Shown in pieces: positions 20,608-30,605 of a stretch of DNA of 64,000 nucleotides (within the stretch, counting starts at the first letter, position 1; every line of letters begins with the position of its first letter). Origin of the DNA: JABFXX01 sp036489755 (lineage in GTDB: Bacteria; Myxococcota_A; Polyangia; Haliangiales; Haliangiaceae). The stretch spans positions 19,809 to 83,808 of the forward strand of contig DASXFD010000007.1 in assembly GCA_036489755.1 (NCBI GenBank). Reading direction: 5' to 3'. A program made the translations under genes and the position numbers. The notes below the pieces were generated by a model that saw only the letters and a list, made by a program, of their open reading frames with translations, was not told the origin of the DNA and did not search any database.

Positions 20608-22049
20608 CCGACGCGCGGGATGTTCGGGTTCGTCACGCCGGCGCCGATGTCGTCGCGCGCGTCGAACGGCAGGCTCGCGCCGTCGCGCCACTGGCGGAGC
20701 TCGACCTTCGGCGCGCCGCCGGGCCGCGGCTCGACGAACACGTGCGTGAAGCTGCGGCGCAAGCCGGGCCGCAGCGCCGGCAGCCAGGTGCCGCAGTTCA
20801 CGTAGACGCCGCCGCCGTGGAGCTCTTGCCAGCGCGGATCGTGCGTGTGGCCGAACACGATGACCGGCGCGTCGACGTGATCGCGCAGCCGGCGCGGTAC
20901 GAACCGCATCGGCAGCTGCGACGTCACGAGATGATCGCCGAGCTGTACGAGATAGATCCCGACCGCGACGATGACGACCATCGACACGATCGCCGCCCAC
21001 GGGTGCGGCAACACGAGCAGCGCCAGCGCGACCACGAACAGCGCGCCGACGATCGCGCCCCATTTGTCGAGCACGAGCAGGCGCGCGAGCCGTCGCCAGC
21101 TCACGGTGAGCGGCGCGCGCCCGAGTCGATCGATCGCACGCGCGCGCTCGAGCGGCAGGCCGCCCTCGGATGCCGCGCGCTCGAGTCGCTCCTGATGGAG
21201 CCGGCGCCGGGCGTGACGGCGCTTGAGCGACTTGTGCATGATGTTCGCGCCGATCAGCGCGCCGGAGAAGCGCGCGTACGCGGCGAGCAAGCGCACGAAC
21301 GTCCCGAAGCCTTTGGCCCACGCGTAGCGCAAGAAGCCGCCGAAGCTCCACTCCTCGATGCCGTGCGGATCGAGCTCGGGCGACGCCATCGCGAGGTAAC
21401 GGATCGCCGCGTAGTCGGCGTTGTAGATGAGGCGATCTTCTTTCGGATCGCACGGCGCGAGGTTGAACTCGAACGAGCAACCTTCGTCGTACACGTGGCC
21501 GTGCTCGATCCAGGCGACGCCCGGCACGTAGACGAACCACGGCACCACGTGAATTCGTGCGAGCGCGGCGGCGTTGGCGCCCGCAGCCGCGAGCTGGCGA
21601 TGGAGCTCGTCGGCGACCTCGGGCTCGAGCAACTCGACGTCGTGGTTGCCGACGATGATGTCGACGCGGTGACCGGCCGTCGCGAACCGCGCGAGCTCCT
21701 CGAGCAACGGGCGCTGGCCGGCGCAGATCGCCGCGAGCCTGGCCACGCCCGCCTTCGCGCCGCGGCCGACGCCGAGCCGGCGCTCGTCGGCGGACTTCGC
21801 AGGCAGCTCGGGCGAGCCCGGGATCACGACCGACATGAAGTCGAACAGGTCGCCGGCGATCACGAGCCGCCACGATCGACCGCCGCTCTTGCGCACGCGC
21901 TGGTAGCGCAAGAACTCGCAGAACGCCTTCGCGCCGAGCTCGACGGCCTCGCGGCGATCGGTCGACGCTCCCGGCAACAGCTCCTCGCCAAAATGCAGGT
22001 CGCTGACGACCAGGATGTTCGGCGTATCCGCCACGCTGACACCATGCAC
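20604..22049 (-). CDS. Metallophosphoesterase with C-terminal membrane hairpin
   Basis: 481 residues. All calcineurin-like metal motifs are present: SDLHFGE near 16-22, AGDLFDF near 67, GNHDVEL near 132, an H in the middle (EHGHVYDEG) and GHTHDPRW near 395. Two adjacent membrane spans (GAIVGALFVVALALLVLP and IVSMVVIVAVGIYLVQL, about 325-365) interrupt the catalytic domain before the last motif. The overall type resembles UDP-2,3-diacylglucosamine hydrolase-like enzymes, but that assignment is tentative. GTG 22049 is used, with GGGAG just upstream. The membrane hairpin inside the catalytic fold is uncommon. Confidence 0.82.
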   Translation of the reverse strand: MHGVSVADTPNILVVSDLHFGEELLPGASTDRREAVELGAKAFCEFLRYQRVRKSGGRSWRLVIAGDLFDFMSVVIPGSPELPAKSADERRLGVGRGAKAGVARLAAICAGQRPLLEELARFATAGHRVDIIVGNHDVELLEPEVADELHRQLAAAGANAAALARIHVVPWFVYVPGVAWIEHGHVYDEGCSFEFNLAPCDPKEDRLIYNADYAAIRYLAMASPELDPHGIEEWSFGGFLRYAWAKGFGTFVRLLAAYARFSGALIGANIMHKSLKRRHARRRLHQERLERAASEGGLPLERARAIDRLGRAPLTVSWRRLARLLVLDKWGAIVGALFVVALALLVLPHPWAAIVSMVVIVAVGIYLVQLGDHLVTSQLPMRFVPRRLRDHVDAPVIVFGHTHDPRWQELHGGGVYVNCGTWLPALRPGLRRSFTHVFVEPRPGGAPKVELRQWRDGASLPFDARDDIGAGVTNPNIPRVG

Positions 22050-22106
22050 GATTCTCCCAGGCTGCGAAACCTCGCTTAGCTACGGTGTGGTAAAGCCACT
22101 CTCGCT

Positions 22107-24242
<2,136 letters not shown>

Positions 24243-24262
24243 CTCGGCTATCATCGCGCGTC

Positions 24263-24643
24263 ATGAAGTGTTGGCTTTGCGTGCTGCTCGCGCTGGGGAG
24301 CGCCTGCGGCGGTAACGGAGAAGATGCCGGCGCGCGCGGCGACTGTGCCGAAGGCGGCGCGCTCAACGGCGGCACGTGCCCGGCTGACCCGACGCCGGAC
24401 GGCGCGTGCACGTACCTCGTCGAGTGCGGCGTGATCCCGCAGGAGTCCGATCAGGGCGACAACCACCGCTTCGACTGGGGTGATTGCGTCGACACGATCC
24501 AGGGCTTCCTCGATTCGGGCCAACAGCTCGCGATCGAGTGCATCGAAGAGTCGACCTGCGACTCGCTGAAGGTCCCGGGCTCGCCCGACAAGCCCGACTC
24601 CGGCGACATCGAGTGCCTGCGCCTCGGCGCTGGAGGCACCTGA
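24263..24643 (+). CDS. Small Cys-rich lipoprotein
   Basis: 126 residues from ATG 24263. The lipoprotein signal (MKCWLCVLLALGSAC) is followed by an acidic, Cys-rich stretch with CAEGG, TCPAD, ACTYLVECG, DCVDT and ECIEESTCDSL, giving an even set of cysteines likely paired outside the cytoplasm. No family recognised. It begins 20 bp after the Fe-S oxidoreductase stop and its TGA overlaps the ATG of the HEAT-repeat gene by one base, so it is probably co-expressed with both. Confidence 0.75.
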   Translation: MKCWLCVLLALGSACGGNGEDAGARGDCAEGGALNGGTCPADPTPDGACTYLVECGVIPQESDQGDNHRFDWGDCVDTIQGFLDSGQQLAIECIEESTCDSLKVPGSPDKPDSGDIECLRLGAGGT

Positions 24644-26403
24644 TGCGCTACGTCGTTGTCGTCGTCGTAGTCGTCATCGCGTGCATGCTCGCGTTGCCGC
24701 GGGTCGCGCACGCGCAACAGTCCGACGTGCCCGCCCTCATCAAGCTCGTCGAGAACCAGCCGGCCGACATGGATCGCTCGACGTGGAAGGAGAAGCGCCG
24801 CGACGCCGCGCGCAAGCTCGCCGAGAGCAAGGATCGACGCGCGGTGCCCGTGCTGGCCAAGCTCGCGCAGACCGAGACCTTCGACATCATCGGCGAGATC
24901 GCGATCGAAGGGCTCGGCACGCTCGGCGATCCGAGCGCGGTCCCGACGCTGCAGCAGATCGTCGGCGATCCGTCGCGCGACAAGGGCCAGCGCGATCTCG
25001 CGCGCAAGGCGCTCGCGAAGCTCGGCGCGTCGGCGAACGCCCCCGCACCCGCTCCACCGCCGGCGCCCGCGCCTGCGCCGCCGCCTGCAACCGGGCCGGC
25101 ACCCGCACCGGCGGCGCCCGAGACCGGCCTCGAGACCGCGCCGCGTGACGACTCGTCGACGCGCAGCTTGCTCGAGACGGGCTCCGCGCAGCCCGCGAGC
25201 TCGGTGTTGCCCGAGCTGCCGGCGCTCGACGACGACGTGCTCGCCGCCTACAACCGCGTGACGTTCGCGGCGGGCAACGCGGCCGTCAACTACGACACGG
25301 ACACCAAGCTGCTCCAGGCGACCGGCAACGGCAGCGGCGATTGGCAGATGCGCGTCGAGAAGCCGGCGATCGCGTACGGCGCGGATGCAGGCGCGAGCGT
25401 CGTCGCGGGCTTCATCAACCCGTCGGGCCGCGCGCAGACCCGCGGCACGCAGCTCGAAGGCAGCGGCGATGGCGAGGTCCGGTTCTACGCCGGCTCGTTC
25501 TACGGCATCGCGCGCGCCGCCGCCGACCTGCAGGTCAACTACACCGCCGTCATCGACGCGACGACCGCGAACAACGACTTCAAGCCGCCGACGACGACCG
25601 ACGGCGATTTTCAGGTCGCGGTCGGCGGCGGCTACGGCCGCATGCTCGACGTCGGCGGCGCGATCCGCGTGCGCCGGCTCTCGCGCGCGCTCGATGCGAA
25701 TCGCGCGCTCGGCAAGCCGATCGACGGCGCGACCGCACGCAAGCTGCAGCTCACGTGGTGGGCGCTGCGCGCGGAGCGCAGCACGTATCGCTCGCTCGTC
25801 GCGACGATCGCGATCCTGCGCGAAGCCGGCGTCTTGCTCGGCGAGCCCGACGGCGGGCTCACGTACGAGATCCTGAACGTGCTGCGCGACAGCTACCTCT
25901 ACGTGCGGCCGTCGGGCTTCGACGCGAACCTCGAGTTCGGCGAAGGCTACCTGCGCCGGCCCGCCGGCGAGGTCGCACAAAACGTCGAGAACGGCCACGT
26001 CGAGCAGGTGCTCGCGAACGCCGGCTACGGTACGCAACTCGACGACGACAAGCTCGAGATCGCCGGCACCGCGTACGCGCGGCTGCGCGTGCTGTCGCCG
26101 ATGGGCAACCCGTCGCCGTATGCGATCGGCGCGTCGCTGACCGCCACGCGGTTCACGTACGGCGAGCACGGCGATCCGTTCGGCACGTTCGACCTGACCG
26201 GCACGGTCGCGTACTCGAGCGACGACGTCATGAACGTCGACTCGGGCTTCCTGGTCGGCGCGCAGCTCGGCTTCACGTACCTCATCAATCAAGCATCGGG
26301 GCTGCGGCTCGCGGCGCAGGTCGCCGAGGACGACGGCACGTTCCTGTTCGGCGCGACGCTGACCGCGACCTACGGACTGCTCGAAGGGACGTATTCTCGC
26401 TGA
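24643..26403 (+). CDS. Exported HEAT-repeat protein with large C-terminal domain
   Basis: 586 residues from ATG 24643. A signal peptide of mostly Val (MRYVVVVVVVVIACMLALP...AHA) ends near 25. Residues 30-125 are HEAT-like helical repeats (GEIAIEGLGTLGDPSAVPTLQ). A Pro/Ala linker (about 130-160) separates them from a C-terminal domain of about 400 residues rich in Gly, Tyr and alternating hydrophobics (FTYLINQASGLRLAAQVAED), which may form an outer-membrane barrel or repeat-rich beta domain. No enzyme motif is visible. An imperfect hairpin with a short T-stretch follows immediately. Confidence 0.72.
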   Translation: MRYVVVVVVVVIACMLALPRVAHAQQSDVPALIKLVENQPADMDRSTWKEKRRDAARKLAESKDRRAVPVLAKLAQTETFDIIGEIAIEGLGTLGDPSAVPTLQQIVGDPSRDKGQRDLARKALAKLGASANAPAPAPPPAPAPAPPPATGPAPAPAAPETGLETAPRDDSSTRSLLETGSAQPASSVLPELPALDDDVLAAYNRVTFAAGNAAVNYDTDTKLLQATGNGSGDWQMRVEKPAIAYGADAGASVVAGFINPSGRAQTRGTQLEGSGDGEVRFYAGSFYGIARAAADLQVNYTAVIDATTANNDFKPPTTTDGDFQVAVGGGYGRMLDVGGAIRVRRLSRALDANRALGKPIDGATARKLQLTWWALRAERSTYRSLVATIAILREAGVLLGEPDGGLTYEILNVLRDSYLYVRPSGFDANLEFGEGYLRRPAGEVAQNVENGHVEQVLANAGYGTQLDDDKLEIAGTAYARLRVLSPMGNPSPYAIGASLTATRFTYGEHGDPFGTFDLTGTVAYSSDDVMNVDSGFLVGAQLGFTYLINQASGLRLAAQVAEDDGTFLFGATLTATYGLLEGTYSR

Positions 26404-26455
26404 GCCCGCGAGCGAGTGCAGCGGCCGACGTGGCCGCGTAGCGAGCGGGCGTTTG
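26404..26455 (+). terminator. Imperfect terminator-like hairpin
   Basis: Starts at the base after the stop of the HEAT-repeat gene. GCCCGC (26404-26409) pairs with GCGGGC (26445-26450), and GCGGCC (26421-26426) with GGCCGC (26432-26437), with an internal loop between. GTTTGTGG follows on the plus strand. The T-run is weak. Confidence 0.45.
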
Positions 26456-26465
26456 TGGTAGACGT

Positions 26466-26480
26466 ATTGGTCGGACCAAT
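26466..26480. promoter_or_regulatory. PdhR/FadR-type GntR operator-like palindrome
   Basis: A perfect 15-bp palindrome, ATTGGTC-G-GACCAAT, lies 13 bp upstream of the GMC oxidoreductase start. It matches the E. coli PdhR consensus ATTGGTNNNACCAAT and the core of FadR-type sites (TGGTCNGACCA). In this position a bound repressor would block transcription or ribosome access. No GntR gene is in the window. Confidence 0.5.
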
Positions 26481-26493
26481 GTACCTTTAGCTC

Positions 26494-28374
26494 GTGAACC
26501 ATCGAGAAACGCTGATCGCGATCGCCGAGGCGGCGATCCCGGGCGGCCGCTTCATCCCGGCCGCGGGCGAAGCGACCGTCGCCAAGGTCGAGCGATTTCT
26601 CGATCACCTGCCGTCGCCGCTGCAGACCGGGATGTCGGGGCTCTTACGCGCCGTCGAGACCGCCGCGTGGCTCGGTCATCGCCGCTCGTTCGCGAAGCTG
26701 CCGGTCGACAAGCGGCTCGCGGTGCTCGAGAGCTTTCGCAGCGGCGACATCGTGCGCCGCCTGATGCTGCGCGCCATCATCACGCCGCTCAAGCTCGCGC
26801 ACTTCGACGACCCGGCGCTCTACAAGCAACTCGGTTGCGTCTACGATTCGCACCAGAAGGCGGAAGCGAAGCCGGCGTACATGCGCGACCGCGTGCACGC
26901 CGAGCTCGGCGGCGATCTCGCGGTCGAGTGCGACGTCGTGGTGATCGGCACCGGCGCGGGCGGCGCGGTCGTCGCACGCGAGCTCGCCGAAGCCGGCGTC
27001 GCGGTGGTGATGGTCGAAGAAGGCGCGTACTTCGATCGCAGCGATTTCACCGGCCGCACGTTCGACATGCAGCAAAAGCTGTATCGACGCGGCGGCGCGA
27101 CGTTCTCGATCGGCAACATCGGCATTCCGATCCCGCTCGGCCAGACGGTCGGCGGCACCACGACGGTCAACTCGGGCACGTGCTACCGCACGCCCGACCG
27201 CGTGCTCGCCAACTGGCAGCACGAGCTCGGCTTGCACGAGCTCGGCCCCGACGGGCTCGCGCCGTACTTCGAGCGCGTCGAGGGCGTGCTCGGCGTCGCG
27301 CGCGCCAAGGCCGAGCTGCTCGGCGGCAACGGCCGCGTGATCGCGCGCGGCTGCGAAGCGCTCGGCCTGACGCGCCACCACGCGCTCGCGCGCAACGCGC
27401 CCGACTGCGACGGCCAAGGCGTGTGCTGCTTCGGCTGCCCGACCGACGCGAAACGCTCGACAAATGTCTCGTACGTGCCGCTCGCGCTGCGCGCCGGCGC
27501 CGAGCTGTTCACGAAAGCACGAATGACGCGGATCATCGTCGAGGGCGGCCGTGCGCGCGGCGTGGTCGCGAAGACGCGCGACGGCCACGTGCTCACCGTG
27601 CGCGCGAAGGCCGTCGTCGTCGCATGCGGCTCGATCCTGACGCCGCTCGTGCTCGCGCGCGAAGGACTCGCCGGCCGCTCGGGTCAGCTCGGCAAAAACT
27701 TATCGATCCACCCCGCCGCGGGCGCGCTCGCCGAGTTCGACGAGCAGATCCTGCCGTGGAAGGGCATCCCGCAGGGCTACGCGATCGAAGACCTCCACGA
27801 CGAAGGCATCCTCTACGAAGGCGCGATGGTGCCGCTCGAGATGACGATGAGCGTGACGCAGCTGATCGGCCCCGAGCTCGTGCGACTCGCCGAGAGCTTC
27901 GATCACGTCGCGAGCTTCGGCTTCCTCGTCGAGGATACGTCGCGCGGCTCGGTGAGCGAGGTGATGGGCCAGCCGGTCATCCGCTACTGGCTCGGCGACG
28001 AGGACGTCGCGCACATCAAGCGCGGCCTCGACGTGCTCGCGCAGATCTACTTCGCCGCCGGCGCGCGCCGCGTACATTTGCCGGTCGCCGGCTTCGACGT
28101 GCTCGAGTCGGTCGACGACCTCGGCAAGCTGCGCCGATCGACGATTCGCGCGCGCGACCTCGATCTGTCGGCCTACCACCCGCTCGGCACGGCGCGGATG
28201 GGCCTCGATCCCGCGAGCTCGGTCGTCGGGCCCGATCACCAGTGCCACGACACGCCCGATCTCTACGTCGTCGACGGCGCGTCGGTCCCGACCGCGCTCG
28301 GCGTCAACCCGCAGGTCACGATCATGGCGATGGCGACGCGCGCCGCCGCGAAGATCGCAGACGCGTTGCACTGA
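26494..28374 (+). CDS. GMC family FAD-dependent oxidoreductase
   Basis: 626 residues from GTG 26494. An N-terminal helical cap of about 140 residues precedes the FAD-binding motif VIGTGAGGAVVARELAEAG at 149-167. GQTVGGTTTVNSGTCYR near 212 is the GMC substrate/FAD segment, and CCFGCPTDAKRSTNVSY near 308 carries three Cys typical of the long-chain alcohol oxidase/cholesterol oxidase-like branch. The C-terminal GMC signature holds the catalytic His and Asn: YHPLGTARMG near 564 and VPTALGVNPQVTIMA near 600. It likely oxidises an alcohol or sterol-like substrate. A GntR-type palindrome lies just upstream. Confidence 0.88.
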   Translation: MNHRETLIAIAEAAIPGGRFIPAAGEATVAKVERFLDHLPSPLQTGMSGLLRAVETAAWLGHRRSFAKLPVDKRLAVLESFRSGDIVRRLMLRAIITPLKLAHFDDPALYKQLGCVYDSHQKAEAKPAYMRDRVHAELGGDLAVECDVVVIGTGAGGAVVARELAEAGVAVVMVEEGAYFDRSDFTGRTFDMQQKLYRRGGATFSIGNIGIPIPLGQTVGGTTTVNSGTCYRTPDRVLANWQHELGLHELGPDGLAPYFERVEGVLGVARAKAELLGGNGRVIARGCEALGLTRHHALARNAPDCDGQGVCCFGCPTDAKRSTNVSYVPLALRAGAELFTKARMTRIIVEGGRARGVVAKTRDGHVLTVRAKAVVVACGSILTPLVLAREGLAGRSGQLGKNLSIHPAAGALAEFDEQILPWKGIPQGYAIEDLHDEGILYEGAMVPLEMTMSVTQLIGPELVRLAESFDHVASFGFLVEDTSRGSVSEVMGQPVIRYWLGDEDVAHIKRGLDVLAQIYFAAGARRVHLPVAGFDVLESVDDLGKLRRSTIRARDLDLSAYHPLGTARMGLDPASSVVGPDHQCHDTPDLYVVDGASVPTALGVNPQVTIMAMATRAAAKIADALH

Positions 28375-28380
28375 CAGCGC

Positions 28381-28403
28381 CCTCGCGAGCAAGCCGCGCG
28401 AGG
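28381..28403. terminator. Hairpin between convergent GMC and LysR genes
   Basis: A 7-bp perfect stem (CCTCGCG/CGCGAGG) with a 9-base loop lies 6 bp past the GMC stop, in the 77-bp gap before the convergent LysR stop at 28452. No T-run, so only a weak terminator candidate. Confidence 0.4.
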
Positions 28404-28451
28404 TGCGCGTGTTCTCGCCGAACCTTGTGCTCGCCACCCGTCTCGGGACCG

Positions 28452-29366
28452 CTAATCGGCGACCGCATCGGCGACCAGCCGCCGGAAGTAGCGCCCGCCC
28501 GGATCGGCGTCGGTGCGCGCGTGCCACATCATCGAGATGTCCATCGCCGGCATCGCGAACGTCATCTTCGCGATCACGAGCCCGAAGCGATCGCACAGCG
28601 CGGCCGCGGCCCGACTCGGCAGCCCGGCGACGAGATCGGTCTGCGACGCGATCAGCGCGGCCGCCGTGAAGTACGGCACGGTGATCGCGACGTGGCGCTC
28701 GAGCCCCATCGCCTTCCAGTGCTGGTTCGCCGCGCGGCCGCCCGCGCCGGTTCGGCCGAGCGCGACCTCGACGTCGATGTGGCCGAGCTCGCCGAACAGA
28801 CGCGGCGTGATCCTGCCCTTCACCTTGGGATGACCGCGGCGCACGAGCAGGCACGCGTGCTCGGCAAACACGCGCTCGCCGCGATACGGCGCCTGCACGA
28901 TCATCGACGGCACGAGCGCGACGTCGATGTCGCCCGATGCCAAGCCATCACTCGCGGCGAGCACGTCGGCGCTGACGACGCGCAGCTCGGCGCGCGGCAG
29001 CTTCGCCGCGAACGCGGTGGCGAGCGCCCCGCCCTCGCTCGCGAGGTGGTTGTCGGCGAGCGCGATCGTGAAGCGGCGCGTGCACGCGTCGGGATCGAAG
29101 CCTTCGCCGCGGCCGGCCGCGACCTCGAGGCTCGCGATCGCCTGCGCGACGATCGGCGCGAGCTCCTCGCCGCGCGGCGTCGGCACCACGCCGCGGCCTC
29201 GCCGCACGACCAGCGGATCGCCGAGTGCGGCGCGCAGCCGGCCGAGCGCGTTGCTCACCGCCGATTGGGTCACGCGCAGGCGCTTCGCGGCGCGGGTCGT
29301 GCTGCGTTCCTCGAGCACGGCGTGAAGCACCAGGAACAGATTCAGGTCGAGCGCCGATAGATTCAC
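28452..29366 (-). CDS. LysR-family transcriptional regulator
   Basis: 304 residues. The N-terminal winged helix-turn-helix is clear (LFLVLHAVLEERSTTRAAKR, then TQSAVSNALGRLRAALGDPL), followed by an effector-binding domain of normal length. GTG 29366 gives VNLSALDLNLFLVL, the usual LysR N-terminus; an in-frame ATG at 29384 would add six residues and overlap the candidate operator. It is divergent from the flavin monooxygenase gene, the classical LysR arrangement in which the regulator controls its neighbour and itself. Inducer unknown; an aromatic substrate of the monooxygenase is a natural guess. Confidence 0.9.
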   Translation of the reverse strand: MNLSALDLNLFLVLHAVLEERSTTRAAKRLRVTQSAVSNALGRLRAALGDPLVVRRGRGVVPTPRGEELAPIVAQAIASLEVAAGRGEGFDPDACTRRFTIALADNHLASEGGALATAFAAKLPRAELRVVSADVLAASDGLASGDIDVALVPSMIVQAPYRGERVFAEHACLLVRRGHPKVKGRITPRLFGELGHIDVEVALGRTGAGGRAANQHWKAMGLERHVAITVPYFTAAALIASQTDLVAGLPSRAAAALCDRFGLVIAKMTFAMPAMDISMMWHARTDADPGGRYFRRLVADAVAD

Positions 29367-29370
29367 AGCA

Positions 29371-29387
29371 GTGATAGATAGCATCAC
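29371..29387. promoter_or_regulatory. Candidate LysR operator (T-N11-A dyad)
   Basis: GTGAT-N7-ATCAC, an interrupted palindrome containing TGAT-N7-ATCA (T-N11-A), lies between the divergent regulator and monooxygenase genes. Spacing and form fit a LysR recognition site. Confidence 0.5.
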
Positions 29388-29432
29388 GAACCATGAGTTG
29401 TGAACATGACTGCGCAGACGCATCGTGTGGGC

Positions 29433-30605
29433 ATGACGCAACGACGTGCTCTCGTGATCGGCGGCGGCATCGCAGGCCCCGCCGCTGCCCTGTTCCTCGC
29501 GCGCGCCGGCATCGAGCCGGTCGTGTTCGAGGCGTATCCGCGCAAAGACGACATCACCGGCGGCTTCCAGATCGCGCCGAACGGCATGCGCGTGCTCGCG
29601 ACGCTCGGCCTCGGCGCGCGCCTGACCGCAGCCGGCGCGGCGTCGTCCGAAATGGTCTTTCGCAACCACCGCGGCCGCGCGATCGGCCGCATTCATCCGC
29701 ACGCATCCGCGCCGGCGCTGAACCTCGAGCGCGGTGCGGTGATCGGCGCGCTGCGCGACGAGCTCGTGCGCCAGCAGATCGCGGTTCACTACGAGCGGCG
29801 GCTCGCCGAGCTGACCGTCGCCGGGCGCGAGATCCTCGCGCGTTTCGATGACGGCACCACCGAGGCCGGCGATTTCGTCATCGGCGCCGACGGCGTGCAC
29901 TCGCGCGTCCGCGGCCTGACGTTCCCCGCCGCAGCGCTGCCGCGCGACACCGACATGCTGTCGATCGGCGGCTTCTGCAAGCTCGCGCTCGACGACCGCG
30001 AGGCCGATCGCATGACGTTCCTCGTCGGCCGCATGCATCAGTTCGGCTACGCGCGCTTCGGCGCCGGCTCGGCGTGGTGGTGCCACCTTCACCCCGAGAG
30101 CGCGAGCGAACGCGCGGCGCTGCTCGCGATGCCGCTGTCGGACCTGCGCGACGCGATGCTGGCGCGCTATCGCGGCTGGGCCGATCCCGTCGAGCGGCTC
30201 ATGCGCGCGACCGAAGGGTGGGTGCGCGTCCCGATCTACGACGTGCCGTCGCTGGCCGCGTGGCACGAGGATCGCGTGCTGCTCATCGGCGACGCCGCGC
30301 ACGCGATGAGCCCGGCCGGCGGCCAAGGCGCGTCGATGGCGCTCGAGGACGCGGTGCTGATCGGCAAGCTGCTCGCGGATGCGTCGACGCCGCTCGACCA
30401 CGCGTTCGCGCGCTTCGAGGCCGCGCGCAAGCCCCGCGTCGAGCCGATGATCGCGCAGGCCTACGCGAACGATCGCCGCACGCTGAAGCGGCTCGGCCCG
30501 GTGGCGGCGTGGACGCGCGATCGCGTGATGATGCCGGTGTTCTCGCGATTCATCGAGCGCGCGTTAACCGACGTCTACGCGTACGACGCCGCGGCGTCGG
30601 CCTAG
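29433..30605 (+). CDS. FAD-dependent monooxygenase (PHBH/UbiH-like)
   Basis: 390 residues from ATG 29433; upstream in-frame starts at 29406 (ATG) and 29400 (GTG) are possible. Group A flavin hydroxylase features are present: GGGIAGPAAALFLARAG near 10, the DG motif GADGVHSRVRG near 150, and the FAD phosphate motif LIGDAAHAMSPAGGQGASMA near 285. Such enzymes hydroxylate aromatic or polyketide substrates with NAD(P)H and oxygen. Divergent from the LysR regulator. The stop overlaps the convergent anti-sigma gene stop by 4 bp (CTAG). Confidence 0.88.
   Translation: MTQRRALVIGGGIAGPAAALFLARAGIEPVVFEAYPRKDDITGGFQIAPNGMRVLATLGLGARLTAAGAASSEMVFRNHRGRAIGRIHPHASAPALNLERGAVIGALRDELVRQQIAVHYERRLAELTVAGREILARFDDGTTEAGDFVIGADGVHSRVRGLTFPAAALPRDTDMLSIGGFCKLALDDREADRMTFLVGRMHQFGYARFGAGSAWWCHLHPESASERAALLAMPLSDLRDAMLARYRGWADPVERLMRATEGWVRVPIYDVPSLAAWHEDRVLLIGDAAHAMSPAGGQGASMALEDAVLIGKLLADASTPLDHAFARFEAARKPRVEPMIAQAYANDRRTLKRLGPVAAWTRDRVMMPVFSRFIERALTDVYAYDAAASA

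Noticed and set aside
17862..22079. A 1405-codon plus-strand frame covering mutS, two small genes and the phosphoesterase gene
   Set aside because: It crosses four well-supported genes on both strands and has shadow composition.
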